The position numbers and the translations under genes were made by a program. Source: Nectonema munidae (Eukaryota; Nematomorpha; Nectonematoida; Nectonematidae). Taken from it: 64,000 nucleotides of DNA. A model generated the notes under the pieces. That model was not told the DNA's origin and did no database searches. It was given only the letters and a program-made list of their open reading frames with translations. The DNA is taken from contig JAUIRK010000649.1 of NCBI GenBank assembly GCA_030549495.1, forward strand, positions 124,001 through 188,000, given 5' to 3'. The first letter of the stretch is position 1. Each line of letters opens with the position of its first letter. Below, piece after piece: positions 47,501-54,429 of this stretch.

Positions 47501-50500
47501 ACGAAGAGCGTTAAACGAAGTTTTTTAAGCATAAAACCATAGCTTTATAAATATTTGTAAAATATATAAACAGAAAACCTGAAGATAATATAAAAAAATT
47601 TAAAAAAAATTCTGGCCCCTGGCTTGTCTTCTAGTCCCACTTAAAAATGAGGATCGTGATTGTGGTGAGGACGACCTTTATATAACAAAATAATGTAGTA
47701 TGTATAATTGCACTCAATGTGAGATTGACCAAATCTTTCAAAATTTACAAGACTTACTTAAAAAGGCGAACATTTATGACATATCAAAATCAATATTGTT
47801 TTGGTTACAAATATCTTCTTTTATTCGTTTAAATCGTATATTTAAAATATTCTTTTAGAATATAAAGCATTTTATACAGATTGTAAAAAGCAAAGAATCG
47901 TTTTTGAGCTTTTGGAATCTTCAAAACATAGTTTATTATCGTTTGCTCTGATTTCATTTTCAAAGGAGGCTTAAATACTGATGGGGTCTTTATTGATAAA
48001 CTCATGCTTGGCTATTAATAACGAAAGATTATACAAACGTATCACTAAAGATAATTTCTAGTTTGGAAGTGTATCACAATTTGTAATTCGCTCAACTGAA
48101 ATAGCAGATGGATGCTAAGGTTATATATAAATTGTAATCAGGCAATTTGATAAAGTTCTTTGATTTTTCAAATTCATTTCCACTTTTCCCTCTTTACTGA
48201 AAGATAACAAAGAGAGGGCAGTCTTGCTTCATGCGGTTTCCTTTGATGTGGTTTGGCATCTGTTGATTTTCATTTTCGATTTCTTCATTCATGATGTGCA
48301 AGTGAATAGGTAGGAATTATGTAAAATATGAGGCATTACTTTTTGAAAGAATTTTTATATTTTGGGTCACTGTTCCAATGGAATTCGATAGAGATTAATC
48401 AATATCGTCTTCTTTGCACAAACTAAAATCGGTTAACCCCTTCAGGAATTGATTTCCTTCAATTAATCGTCTACTTTCTTTTTAAATGTGCTTGTAGTAT
48501 GCTTTTACAATTACTCATAATTGCAGGTCAAGTAGGCAGCCAGTGGTGATACAGATTCCCCAGCAGCTGTAACCTCTGATGAATGAATAGAGGTCAGTTG
48601 AAGATTTAGAGATGGTACAATCTCCATTGCCTCCGCACATGCTTTACTAAATATACTTGAGGTGTAGAGGAATCTGACTGTCTGTTGTATCCAAAGTAGT
48701 ACATGGACGAGTATGTTTCTTCAAGTTAACGATTTGCATTTTATGGGTCAGTGCTGTTCTATGGTGCCTGAACGGGCTTAACGAGGCGATTATTATTTTG
48801 GTGGGGGGTTACTATGGAATGGAATGTCCATCATCTTTTTTTGTAAGGAAAAATATATAAGCCTTTCGGAGATTTCTTTTAAAAAATTAATTTTCATATA
48901 ACTTAGCGCTAAAAAGCCACTTGTTTCAATTACTTAAAAATGGCAATTAGTGGTATACCAATTTTTATAGCAAAAGCATTTAAAACTTAATAAATTTTAA
49001 ATATCATCTCAAAAAAGAATGATTTATTAGTAACCCTTTCAGGCATAGCAGGGGCAGATCTAGAAATTGGTATTAGAGGGGGTGGAGTTTACTAAACTAG
49101 AACTCAAATTTGAGGCATATAAATTTTAGCTTTATCAAAAAATTTTAAAACAAAAAGAAGAATGGGAGCATTAAAACGATCCTCATTCATTGAACTGCGA
49201 AGTGAATTGATGTGGTAGAACTTAATTTGTTTAAATAATAAATTTACAAAAAAAATTGGATAATATAAAAGTAATAAGTGTCACACTTAACTACGATTGA
49301 AACATAAAAACCTTTTTAGGGCTTCTCACTTTAGAGAAAGATTGAATCTAAAAAACGAGTTGCAGAAATCATCATAATATTTGAATTCTACGAAAAGAAT
49401 TAGCTCAAGAAAAATTTCAAGCAATTGGCAATGGAATTTTAGGTGGAGTCGGTTCCGCCCCCCTTTAAATCCGCCAATGCATGTTTTCAAAAATTAATAG
49501 TCTGCTTTCTTTTTCAATGAATTTTATGATGAGACGCTTTTTTATTCGGGTAGAGCATGCTCATTAGCCTTGACTGGGAGATGTTCTAGGAGAGATCAAA
49601 TATGATTTCAAACTACCGCTGCCTTGTGGGTATAGCTTTTGAGTAAGCAAAGGCTAAGGGTTTGTTTCCAGCCCCTAAAACAAAATGGTTGGCGCCAGGA
49701 AGATCATTCGGCTATAAAACTACGCTTCAATTAAATGCCATGATAAAAAAATGCTTTTTTATGCGACACTGGAGTCCACATATGCCTGAAAGGGAAACAA
49801 ATGAAATAAAGAAATTAGATTTTTTTTATAAAAAAAATTAAAAAATTTTTAATATAAAATAATTAAATAACAATTATTCTAAAAAAAATTAAATATGATC
49901 TATTATTCTTTGGGACACAACTCTACATGATTCTTAAAGCTAAATAATGTTTTTTTAATTAATTATTCCTTTTTTGAAAAGATTTTTCTTTTTGAATGAG
50001 AGTAAAAAAATTGAAAGAGCGACGCAAAAGGGATTTAAAAAAGATGTTGATGAAATGAATTGATCAATTTGGTTGAAGATGAAGATTTGAAAAGGTTTAG
50101 AAAAAATAGTAAAGGTATTGGAGGCGAAGCAAAATTTCAAATTTGTTATTGAAGCTTCACAAACATTTAGCCCCCTTGAAAAGAGATTAAGAAGTCGATC
50201 TCTCCTGCCTGCTCGCTCCTGAAGTAAAACTACATGGATCTACCCAAATTCTGTACGCTGAAGAGAAAAATGTTCTAGAATAACAGTTTTTTTCATAATG
50301 AAAATGAAGATTATTTTATTTCAATATTTCTTCTATACTTTATATGATAAACAAAAAAAAGTACAGTTTCAAACAAATTTTTCTTTAAGTTACACGAATT
50401 TTCAACTCCACGAGTCTTTATCAAGTCAGAATTTGTAAAATGCTTTGAAGTAAAAGGATTAAGTATTTTAACTTTATAAAGAAGACTCATGGAATCGAAG

Positions 50501-51946
50501 ATTCGTGTTTACTTAAAAATAAATTTGTTTGAAACTGCATTTTTTTGTTCATTCTTTTTATTTCAAAGAAATGATCCCTCAGAGCACTTTACGATACTTT
50601 CTATTATTAAATCTATATTTATAGATATTTTCCATATCCGATACAAAGTCGCGAATCACCGGAAGATAAGTTCGTAATAATTGAGTTTCCTTATTTAAGG
50701 CGACCCCCTAATTTAAACGGCTAACTTATCCTGTAATGCATCAAGAAATAAATGAAAGTTTGTCAAATTAAACGAACTATGCGCCTTGCAACGTCCACAA
50801 AAGATACAGAGGCATATCCAGCTGCGTAGCTGCTGATTGATGGGAGAATAATAAAAGAATTGTAAAAAATACGATATTGTAAATCCAGGAAATTACGCCA
50901 TATTTTTATTTTTGCTAAAATATAACTTGTGAATGTATTAATCTGATGAAACCCCTAAAGAGAAAAATAAGTATAGAGATCATTTGAAAATATATGATGA
51001 TTGCTGGCAAAAATAACACTACAACTCGCAAAATTTCTTGATTTACATAAGTTATATAAAGATTTGGAAACATTTTTGTAATTCTGAAATTTTTTCTAGC
51101 TTAATTTTTAATTCTTAATATATTTAATCTTATTCTAAAAAAATAGAAATTATCGTTACAAAATCATAACTCATTATTTAGGTCCTGAAAAAAGGACCAT
51201 GGACGTAAAATTCCTTTGAAAAAGAAAGGAGACGATTAGCCTTGATAGTTATTTGCGATCTCATCCTGCTTTAAGTTAATTAAATTTAATTAATTAGTCA
51301 ATGTCGTTTGCTTTTCCAGGGATCTAACGGCATCCTTGCTAATTCAACACATTTAAAGTTGATACGGGAACAGAGCTATGTTAGGCAATCTTTTTATATT
51401 ACAGACTTTTCATTCTATTTGAATCAAGGTGACGAGAAAAGAAAATACTTTCTTTCACACATCTAAATGCAAAGGCCAAAAAAATTCAGAAGCCAAACGA
51501 GAATTCACAAGAAGAGGAATGAGACTGACATTGAAAGCCGATAAAGCGATTTCAGTCAGAATTTATGAAAAAGTGTGAATTGGAATAAACAATTTTTTAG
51601 CTATGATTTCCAACACCAATCCAATGTTTTATAAAAATGAATGAACACTCTTTTTTTCTTCTAAATTATCTATTATTTTTCTTCCTTCTTTCTAAATAAA
51701 CTAATTTTGCTTATTTTTTAAAAATTGTAAAGCTTTGCAAATAAATGGGTGGCGCATGCCAACAAAAAAGACAGAAAGGGAATGAAATAAAAAAAATGGG
51801 AATGAATCGAGTGAAGATTTTGCATTTGTCTTTAGGGATTTAAAAAATCAATTCAATTCTTCTTACCGTCTAGAGTGAGTCTGTGATCGTGAAGACTGCA
51901 AATTGTTTCTACGATCTTTGTAATGTCTCTTCTCGTGCGAGCGCAT
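16290..51946 (-). CDS. RSRC1: RSRC1/SRrp53-like arginine-serine-rich protein (gene level)
   Basis: Four minus-strand exons (51867-51946, 32590-32907, 21160-21304, 16290-16580) join in frame to 834 nt, encoding 277 residues. All three junctions match in phase (2/1, 2/1, 0/0) and have GT/AG borders. The N-terminal half is a basic, serine- and arginine-rich low-complexity region with SR/RS pairs, as in splicing-associated SR-like proteins. The C-terminal half has IASIEADSFKSSKF, comparable with human RSRC1 IEAIESDSFVQQTFRSSK, and NPKLLMDSHEREEKW, comparable with HPNLFIEKADAEEKW followed by a short basic tail. RSRC1 is known as a nuclear protein acting in constitutive and alternative splicing and 3' splice-site selection. 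The coiled-coil segment of vertebrate RSRC1 is much shorter or absent here; an undetected exon between exons 2 and 3 is possible. The first intron is nearly 19 kb and holds many repeats and a nested FABP-like sequence. Confidence 0.72.
16720..16925 (+). repeat. Terminal-repeat element family B, copy 2
   Basis: TCTGCATCCGCAATGTTCAA, GACCGCAAAGTTTCTTTCGG and TACTTTATCCAAAATTTTTATG match copy 1 and continue to an end CACATCCGATACATCTCTAG, the inverse of copy 1's start GAGATGTATTGGAT. Confidence 0.6.
17188..18318. mobile_element. Composite element: inverted GGCCGAA minisatellite ends around a GTTAG satellite
   Basis: The left arm (17188-17325) is built of degenerate units such as GACCGAATGGACATTTAGCC. 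The right arm (18177-18318) holds the same units inverted (GGCCAAATGTCCATTCGGTC), and rare junction motifs such as GGCCGACAGACATCTGACCG recur inverted, so the arms pair as long terminal inverted repeats. Between them lie about 580 bases of GTTAG/TATAGTTAGAATATT tandem repeat and about 240 bases of unique-looking DNA. There is no transposase. Minus-strand frames over the arms are repeat artefacts. Confidence 0.65.
17326..17910 (+). repeat. Tandem satellite, GTTAGTATAGTTAGAATATT-like units
   Basis: Irregular units of about 20-45 bases, built from GTTAG(A/T)GTTAG and TATAGTTAGAATATT, recur more than a dozen times with small substitutions. Higher-order units ending GTCTTAGAGTTGGTGTTAG are visible. 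Confidence 0.85.
18404..18515. repeat. Poly-A tracts
   Basis: Runs of 16 A (18404), 34 A (18422) and shorter runs. Long phenylalanine-rich minus-strand frames here are artefacts. Confidence 0.9.
19150..20335 (+). pseudogene. RTE-like LINE reverse transcriptase and C-terminal region, degraded
   Basis: Successive + frames give IDEMRWVLCQTR (compare QFGF.PGR), AVFIVRQLIEKHMKVGKDL (IFI.RQL.EK), FIDLEKVCWKEMSFSGLL (F.DLEKAFD.V), AVRVDGKISEWFQQGG, KKTKVMILSE (VNVKKTKVM), then a zinc-knuckle region (LICSCCGERVVRN; CNNQGSLKS; FVCRRC), FCYLGDMLMILEI (CYLGD.LD), and EEYMEKRLRWLGFGKN (..RLRWFGHV). This order, with the C-rich knuckle between RT and the RLRWFGHV tail, is that of RTE-type and related arthropod LINEs. 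Many frameshifts make it dead. The endonuclease is not recognisable upstream (18540-19150), although that purine-rich DNA may be its remnant. Confidence 0.78.
20341..20520. repeat. Low-complexity block with 40-base poly-G
   Basis: Alternating homopolymers follow the LINE end: G and C runs, about 20 A (20405), 17 A (20438), GGAAAGGAAA, then 40 consecutive G (20480-20519). The proline-rich minus-strand frame is an artefact. Confidence 0.9.
21160..21304 (-). CDS. RSRC1: RSRC1-like exon 3
   Basis: The acceptor TTCAGTTAG is followed by C TTG AAA, giving a Gly-Leu-Lys junction with exon 2. An alternative AG four bases upstream would break the phase. The donor TCAAAAAAG/GTATTC ends in phase 0. The peptide contains IASIEADSFKSSKF, the most RSRC1-like motif, followed by a Ser/Ala/Gln-rich linker. 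Confidence 0.7.
22780..23090. repeat. Dispersed CAATTCTATTTTGTCTTTTT minisatellite traces
   Basis: TTTTGCAATTCTACTTTATC at about 22773, and inverted AAATAGAATTGCAAAAGGAG at 23062, belong to the repeat that forms an array at 26.65 kb and recurs at 60.2 kb. Confidence 0.55.
23221..23300 (+). mobile_element. hAT/Charlie-like terminal fragment
   Basis: CCAGTGCTCTTCAAAGCGTG followed by GGGTAGCGC resembles hAT termini of the CAGTG(G/C)TTCTCAA type. GGGGGCGTT motifs at 23660 and 23694 look like inner remnants. The far end was not identified. Confidence 0.35.
23310..26600. other. RSRC1-like intron 2, AT-rich, no gene seen
   Basis: Between exons 2 and 3 of the minus-strand gene. No coding motif was recognised; frames at 23857, 23965 and 25269 look random. 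CAGAGGTCGGCAAA at 25749 has the style of a hAT terminus. Confidence 0.45.
26650..26815 (+). repeat. 21-bp minisatellite array
   Basis: At least six imperfect units of the form CAATTCTATTTTGTCTTTTTG. Frames across it on both strands (KDKIEL/FCLFAIL repeats) are artefacts of the periodicity, although the minus-strand one superficially resembles a coiled coil. Confidence 0.85.
27425..27505 (-). repeat. tRNA-derived SINE head (degenerate)
   Basis: On the minus strand, GTATAGGGTTGTCTAG precedes GGTCTCAGTTCGAATCCGA, an A-box/B-box arrangement with B-box TTCGAATCC. The acceptor stem does not pair well, so it is a SINE or tRNA remnant rather than a tRNA gene. Confidence 0.45.
28190..28324 (+). repeat. 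tRNA-derived SINE, family A, copy 2
   Basis: GGTTGGATACTGGGTTTCG, AACTCAAGGTCTTTGGTTCG and CCTCATAGTTCGATAGAAG match the copies at 0.25 and 37.6 kb. Its 3' side is interrupted by the hAT MITE that starts at 28325. Confidence 0.7.
28325..28784. mobile_element. hAT-type MITE inserted in a SINE
   Basis: The ends are CAGTGGCGTAACCATGAG and, inverted, CAGTGGCGTAACTAGGTG. The flanks CTCCACGA (28317-28324) and CTCCACAG (28785-28792) form an 8-bp duplication with two mismatches. GC-rich subterminal parts and an AT-rich core; no transposase. Confidence 0.7.
29075..29205 (+). pseudogene. hAT transposase C-terminal dimerisation domain fragment
   Basis: The frame EYQAALTIGISTASCERSFS followed by TLKRVFEIF matches the hATC domain signature (PVSSASCERSFS.LK.IK). 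A RLNV motif in another frame follows at 29183, as expected (RL..L). About 40 residues remain. Pyrimidine-rich sequence at 28895 and 29350 may be relics of the ends. Confidence 0.75.
30065..30294. mobile_element. MITE with CAGTGGTGTATTTAA ends
   Basis: The left end CAGTGGTGTATTTAA and inverted right end CAAACCTGTATTTAAG share the TGTATTTAA core. GCCCCCCGCCCC near the right end is typical of hAT MITEs. The candidate 8-bp flanks match poorly, so the boundaries are approximate. Confidence 0.4.
30300..32580. other. RSRC1-like intron 2, AT-rich
   Basis: No gene recognised. A cluster of short near-palindromes (GAAATTCCTAGGAATT at 31180; GAATTCCTAG at 31235) is the only visible structure. Confidence 0.4.
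32590..32907 (-). CDS. RSRC1: RSRC1-like exon 2, serine/arginine-rich
   Basis: The acceptor AACATTTAG is followed by A AGG CAT. The frame is open for 106 codons and encodes a run of Ser with interspersed Arg and Lys (for example SRSSSASSSSSSRDSSQ and KSRKDGRRSS). The donor is AAAAGGGG/GTATAC. The opposite strand also stays open here because TCN and AGN repeats lack stops on both strands; the Ser/Arg frame is preferred because its splice sites and phases fit the other exons. Confidence 0.7.
32910..35740. other. RSRC1-like intron 1, AT-rich
   Basis: No gene recognised. The 34556-34921 minus frame and overlapping + frames around an AAG microsatellite lack family motifs. Confidence 0.4.
35745..36045. 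repeat. Terminal-repeat element family B, copy 3
   Basis: It starts CTAGAGGTGTATCGGATGTC, the same terminus as copy 2. It contains, inverted relative to copy 2, AATTTAGAGAGAAGATG and AAAACTTTGGATAAAATAAA. GGCGGATGCTATTACGGA lies near the far side. Confidence 0.55.
37585..37715 (+). repeat. tRNA-derived SINE, family A, copy 3
   Basis: GGTTAGATGCTGGATTCG and AAGGTCTTGGGTTCGATCC form A and B boxes (GGTTCGATCC is a perfect B-box core), followed by the family 3' body CCTCATAGTTCGATACAAG. This is the best-preserved of the three copies. Confidence 0.75.
37785..38132 (+). repeat. tRNA-derived SINE, family C, split by an insertion
   Basis: GCATGGTGGTTAGACATTAG (A-box region) and GTGTCGGGTTCGATTCCCG (B-box region) are separated by an extra 104 bp (37816-37919) flanked by TAGGGATTTT on both sides (37806-37815 and 37920-37929). 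The 3' body (GATGCCATCCGGTTGACGTC) ends GCATTAAACGAAGTTTTTTA, matching the copy at 47.3 kb. Confidence 0.75.
38818..39433. mobile_element. hAT-type MITE with perfect 8-bp duplication
   Basis: GTTCAAAG (38810-38817) and GTTCAAAG (39434-39441) are identical. The element begins CAGGGATGGACCGAG and ends, inverted, CAGTGGGGGATCCAG. Poly-G and poly-C stretches lie just inside the ends, and an AT-rich 500-bp core has no coding capacity. The perfect duplication suggests one of the younger insertions here. Confidence 0.8.
39440..41365. other. RSRC1-like intron 1, AT-rich
   Basis: No gene recognised. The 65-codon frame at 40413 has no family motif. Confidence 0.4.
41368..41490 (+). repeat. tRNA-derived SINE, single copy of a third type
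   Basis: AATGGTAGGAGCGCAGGATC precedes GGTCTGGGTTCGATTCAAG, an A/B-box layout with B-box GGTTCGATTC. A short body ending ACGACAAAAAACAATTAAAA follows. Confidence 0.5.
42040..42057. promoter_or_regulatory. Paired CACGTG E-boxes
   Basis: Two perfect CACGTG palindromes lie 12 bases apart (starts 42040 and 42052) in a GC-elevated stretch about 210 bases before the possible signal-peptide ATG. CACGTG is the established core for bHLH factors such as MYC/MAX, USF and CLOCK. Regulatory function is inferred only. Confidence 0.3.
42267..42386 (+). CDS. Possible signal-peptide first exon
   Basis: A 39-codon frame starts ATG in the context AATAATGG and reads MATVWKKIVLYLAFTILFIE followed by LKAERI. This is a textbook signal-peptide layout: a Lys-Lys N-region, a 14-residue hydrophobic core and a polar C-region. 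A weak donor (ATAA/GTAATT) lies just after it. The 400 bases upstream are richer in G+C than their surroundings and hold two E-boxes. No later exon was recognised, so this could be chance. Confidence 0.25.
   Translation: MATVWKKIVLYLAFTILFIELKAERISNFLFIFFNAYIF
42955..43250 (-). repeat. Dispersed element family D, partial inverted copy
   Basis: Its reverse complement matches 49049-49350 at high identity by eye (CAGGGGCGGATCTAGAAATT, TTGAGGATCG-like interior, GTGTCACACTTAACTACGAT, CTCACTTTA). It lacks the far end present at 49.48 kb. Confidence 0.75.
43680..43780. repeat. GC-rich MITE terminus
   Basis: AACTCCTCGCGGAGTCGAGG, CCCCGGGGAACAGG and GATCCCCGGGGTGGACACCC contain three short palindromes, ending in CCTAGTG. 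This looks like the end of a non-autonomous element (inverted: CACTAGGGTGTCCACCCC). The opposite end was not found. Confidence 0.35.
44350..46330 (+). pseudogene. Decayed intronless coding fossil, family uncertain (possibly virus-derived)
   Basis: About 2 kb is clearly richer in G+C than its surroundings and codes in pieces on the + strand. The longest open pieces are 44677-44925 (82 codons) and 45455-45856 (133 codons, helical, with DDMGLWVKNQVRGILPR and YQYSNLALIERIIGRF). A shorter piece near 46150 reads SESAIKLVELIKALIREKTA. It looks broken by many changes and hence old. I could not name the family. The absence of introns, the compact helical proteins and the lack of transposase or RT motifs make an endogenised negative-strand RNA virus nucleoprotein-like gene one possibility; a lost host or transposon gene is the alternative. 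A second, inverted fragment lies at 48.6 kb. Confidence 0.4.
46491..46862 (+). pseudogene. Fatty-acid-binding-protein-like sequence, partial or retrocopy
   Basis: The + frame reads EIQGKYSFKSSENFDGFMKA, then LGVGFFKRQIANLLKPD and TVSTFKSSKITFKVGENFNE. This follows the FABP/CRABP fold family (compare human FABP3 ENF/KNFD.YMK.LGVGF.TRQ.A and THSTFKNTEISFKLG.EFDE). FABPs are about 130-residue cytosolic beta-barrels that carry fatty acids or retinoids. Similarity fades after residue about 95, and no recognisable C-terminal Arg-x-Tyr strand follows in frame. The usual family intron after the ALG of ALGVGF is absent, and there is no ATG immediately upstream, only an acceptor-like TATTTTTTAG. An intronless decayed retrocopy fits best; a divergent real gene with an upstream start exon is the alternative. 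The copy lies in intron 1 of the RSRC1-like gene on the opposite strand. A 140-residue minus-strand frame here is a shadow. Confidence 0.62.
46986..47060 (+). mobile_element. hAT-like MITE end
   Basis: CAGTGGCGTAGCCAGGAGGG is the widespread hAT MITE terminus also seen, diverged, at 28325. The right end is unclear. Confidence 0.45.
47321..47526 (+). repeat. tRNA-derived SINE, family C, with target-site duplication
   Basis: GCATGGTGATTAGAAC and GGTCTCGGGTTCTATTCCGG give A- and B-box regions. The body carries GATGCCATTCGGTC and ends GTTAAACGAAGTTTTTT. TTTTTAAGCATAAAA flanks both sides (47306-47320 and 47522-47536), a target-site duplication expected from LINE-driven insertion. Confidence 0.8.
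48640..48725 (-). pseudogene. Second fragment of the 44-46 kb fossil, inverted
   Basis: The reverse complement matches 45160-45245 (shared GAAGAAACATACT, ATACAACAGACAGTC and CCTCAAGTATATT). Surrounding sequence (about 48520-48800) is GC-elevated and probably part of the same copy. It is broken and small. Confidence 0.5.
49049..49479 (+). mobile_element. Dispersed element family D, fuller copy
   Basis: The left end CAGGGGCAGATCTAGAAATT and inverted right end CATTGGCGGATTTAAAGGGG have similar layouts, indicating a non-autonomous DNA transposon about 430 bp long. No target duplication could be confirmed. The core matches 42955-43250 in inverted orientation. Confidence 0.6.
49553..49795 (+). repeat. 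Probable SINE body related to family C
   Basis: GGTTGGCGCCAGGAAG, AAATGCCATGATAAAAAAATG and CACATATGCCTGAAAGGG resemble in order the family C body (GGTTGACGTCAGGAAG, AAAAAAATGCCCTA, CACATGTGCATTAGG). The tRNA-like head is degraded. Confidence 0.4.
49800..51860. other. RSRC1-like intron 1 proximal part, AT-rich
   Basis: No further gene or repeat ends recognised between the SINE and exon 1. Confidence 0.4.
51867..51946 (-). CDS. RSRC1: RSRC1-like exon 1 (start codon)
   Basis: ATG at 51946-51944 opens MRSHEKRHYKDRRNN and runs to a near-consensus donor TCTAGACG/GTAAGA. It ends with two bases (CG) that combine with the A opening exon 2 into an Arg codon. The encoded peptide is strongly basic. 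The frame is only 80 nt, so an ORF-length filter misses it; the support is the donor, the phase match and the amino-acid composition. Confidence 0.65.
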
Positions 51947-53049
51947 TATTTCAAAATCATTAAAGAAACTAAAAGAAAAAAAATATATATAAAATAAAGT
52001 AAATAAAAAATCTTTCTACTAGGATAAAAAAAAATTTTTTAATATAAAACATATAGGAATACCAAATAAAAGTATAGCTATTGATAGAACCCTTTTTCAA
52101 AATACATATATTGAATAGGGTTGTCAAATGAGGTACCAACTTTTAACTAGGGATGTGCCGATTAACACCGAAAAAACGGATAATTTTCAAGATTTCGCAT
52201 TCGATAAAAAAAACGAAAAAAAAAAGTTTAAACGAAACCCCATTTTAGAGTTCAGCTTTATTTTTTTGATTCATTTAAAATTTATGCAAAAATTTCTTTA
52301 AAAAGTTTACATTTTTAAATGATATTAACTTGATTCTCCAAAAAATCAAAAATAAAAAAAAATAAAAAAAAAATCTCCATTGAATTAGCTTAATCCTAAT
52401 TTTAACCAGATTGCAGAGTGAGAGGAACAACATCCAACGCCAAGCATTTAAAAACAATAAATTTAACATTTAAGAAAACATGTCCATGAAATGAAATGGT
52501 CAATTTTTTTAGCAGGCGTAAAAAAGGTTTGGAAGTGTGCTATCTAAATTCTTTTTGTAAAAAAATTTTAAAACTAGAAATTGTCGTTTATGTCTAGATA
52601 TTTTTTGTCTAGAAAATTAGAAAAAATTTTTAGAATAACATTTTGAGGATTTCGCCAATACACGATTTTTTCATCACTTGAACTCCTATCTCATCCTAAA
52701 CAACAGTAATGCACCAATAAGTTACATCAAAGTCTAATCCCTAATTACCATGACCATGACGATGTTATCGATAAGCATCACCATGATGAGTGTTCGCCTG
52801 GTCGCCTTTCCCGTTAAAAATCATTTGGCTTTAACCATTTGGTGAGACTTCTGACAGGTTAATGGTCGATAAATCACATGTGATCACAAGTCACACCCCC
52901 ACGCATAGCAACACACACTCACACAGGTCTTGAAAGGATGCATCCTTTTGATCTAAATAAACTTCCCAATCAAAACAACATTTGCGATCTGCTCTATTGT
53001 TACGGACACTGTGCAAGCTATTCTTCGTCTTCAGTTTTTAATCATGAGT

Positions 53050-54429
53050 GTAAACTAAGCGAAATGATTGTCCCTGCCCAGAAGCTGGAATCATAAAGTG
53101 GCATCTACCAATCACAAACTCAATTGTCCAAAACGTATGGTGTTCACACCACCATTTCAAAAATTCTCAGCAAGAAGCCCAGATCCTGCAAGATGTGAGA
53201 AACAAAACAAAGTGGACTGACAAGGCAGTGAGTCAGACGTCACCTGGTTCGTGGATGCCACCCATGCCCATCACCACTGCATCCTGGAGGAGAAGAACCA
53301 TCTACTAGGAAAGGACGATTTCAAGGCAACCAATGGTGGATCTGGTTGGAAGGACGTTTCTCGATCAAATATAAAAAGGACATGGGGAGAAAAGTGATGT
53401 GAGATCCCAGCTGCAGACACATGTTTCAACTGGGCCAGCTGTTGGAAGTTGAACCTGTGTCTACAACGAGATGAGACAATCTACTTGGCCTACCTGACCA
53501 TCTTGGCAGATGCACACAGAAGCTGAGGAGCAAGAAGGTCAAGGGCGTCTCCCGCCCTCTCACTGCCAACATGGACGGCATGACAAGGTCTCTACTGGTG
53601 GTTGGCAAAAGTGCCAAGCCAGGTGCTTTAGAGGAGTCCCCCAGCTCCAGTCCCATACATGAACAATAAAAACGCATGGATGACTGGCAACCTGTTTCGA
53701 GACTGGCTAAGAGACTTTGAACGTGACATGGCCAGGCAGGGGCGGCACATTGCCCTTGTCCTCGACAACTGCTCGGCTCACCCCAAGGATGCAGCAGATC
53801 CCCACATTCGCCTCTTCTTCCTGCCGCCCAACACGACCTCCACCATGCAGCCATGTGACATGGGGATCATCCGAAACCTGAAGGCACTCTACAGGAAGAA
53901 GGTGGTCCAGAAGATTGTTGCATACATCGACGCAGGTGAAGCTAAGTTCTCTGCCAGCACCTTCGCCCGGAAGTTTACAGTCCTGGATGCTATGCACATG
54001 TTGAAAGTGGCATGGCAGGATGTAAAACAGTCCAGTGTGGGAAACTGCTTTGCCCATGCGGCTCGCATCCCCTCTGCTCCAGATGCTCCCACTGCAGACC
54101 ACCAGGACCAGGCACCAGATGGGATGACAACAGAAGAGTTCCAGGCCTACGTGGACGTGGATTCCCAGACTGAGTGCCATGGGGTCTTGACAGATGACGA
54201 CATCTGTGACACAGTACGCCAGCCAGATGTCTGCCCCACTGCTGACAGTGACGATGAGTCAGCTGAACTGCCTCCACCACCAAAGGCCCGTGTTGACCTC
54301 GACGGCCTGTCATCTGTGCGTGCCTATCTGGAAGCCATCGGCCACGATCTCCCACCTTCTACACTCTGGAAAGTGAGCTGCAAACGGGGTTGCAACATCT
54401 GCCAAACAGACTGCATAACAGACTTTTAA
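53050..54429 (+). pseudogene. Tigger/pogo transposase, GC-rich, damaged N-terminal half
   Basis: The uninterrupted C-terminal 256 codons (53659-54429) carry NKNAWMTGNLFRDWL, LVLDNCSAHP with the second catalytic Asp (residue 36) and LPPNTTSTMQPCDMGIIRNL with the third (residue 67), spaced DD30D, then an acidic tail ending CITDF. Upstream in other frames are the CENP-B helix-turn-helix (SKTYGVHTTISKILSKK at 53127), a FKATNGG-like second DNA-binding motif (53320) and LTANMDGM.RSLLVVGKSAK (53570), each displaced by frameshifts; one lies at about 53635, just before the long frame. The first catalytic Asp was not seen. G+C is far above the window, so the copy looks recently arrived from a different compositional background. 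Minus-strand frames here are shadows. Confidence 0.88.

Noticed and set aside
52703-52730. Left terminal repeat of the GC-rich Tigger
   Set aside because: CAGTAATGCACC shares only scattered bases with the right end and lacks the TA flank, so I did not call it.
53426-54355. Several minus-strand frames of 67-157 codons
   Set aside because: They are shadows of the GC-rich Tigger transposase; high G+C lowers stop frequency on both strands.
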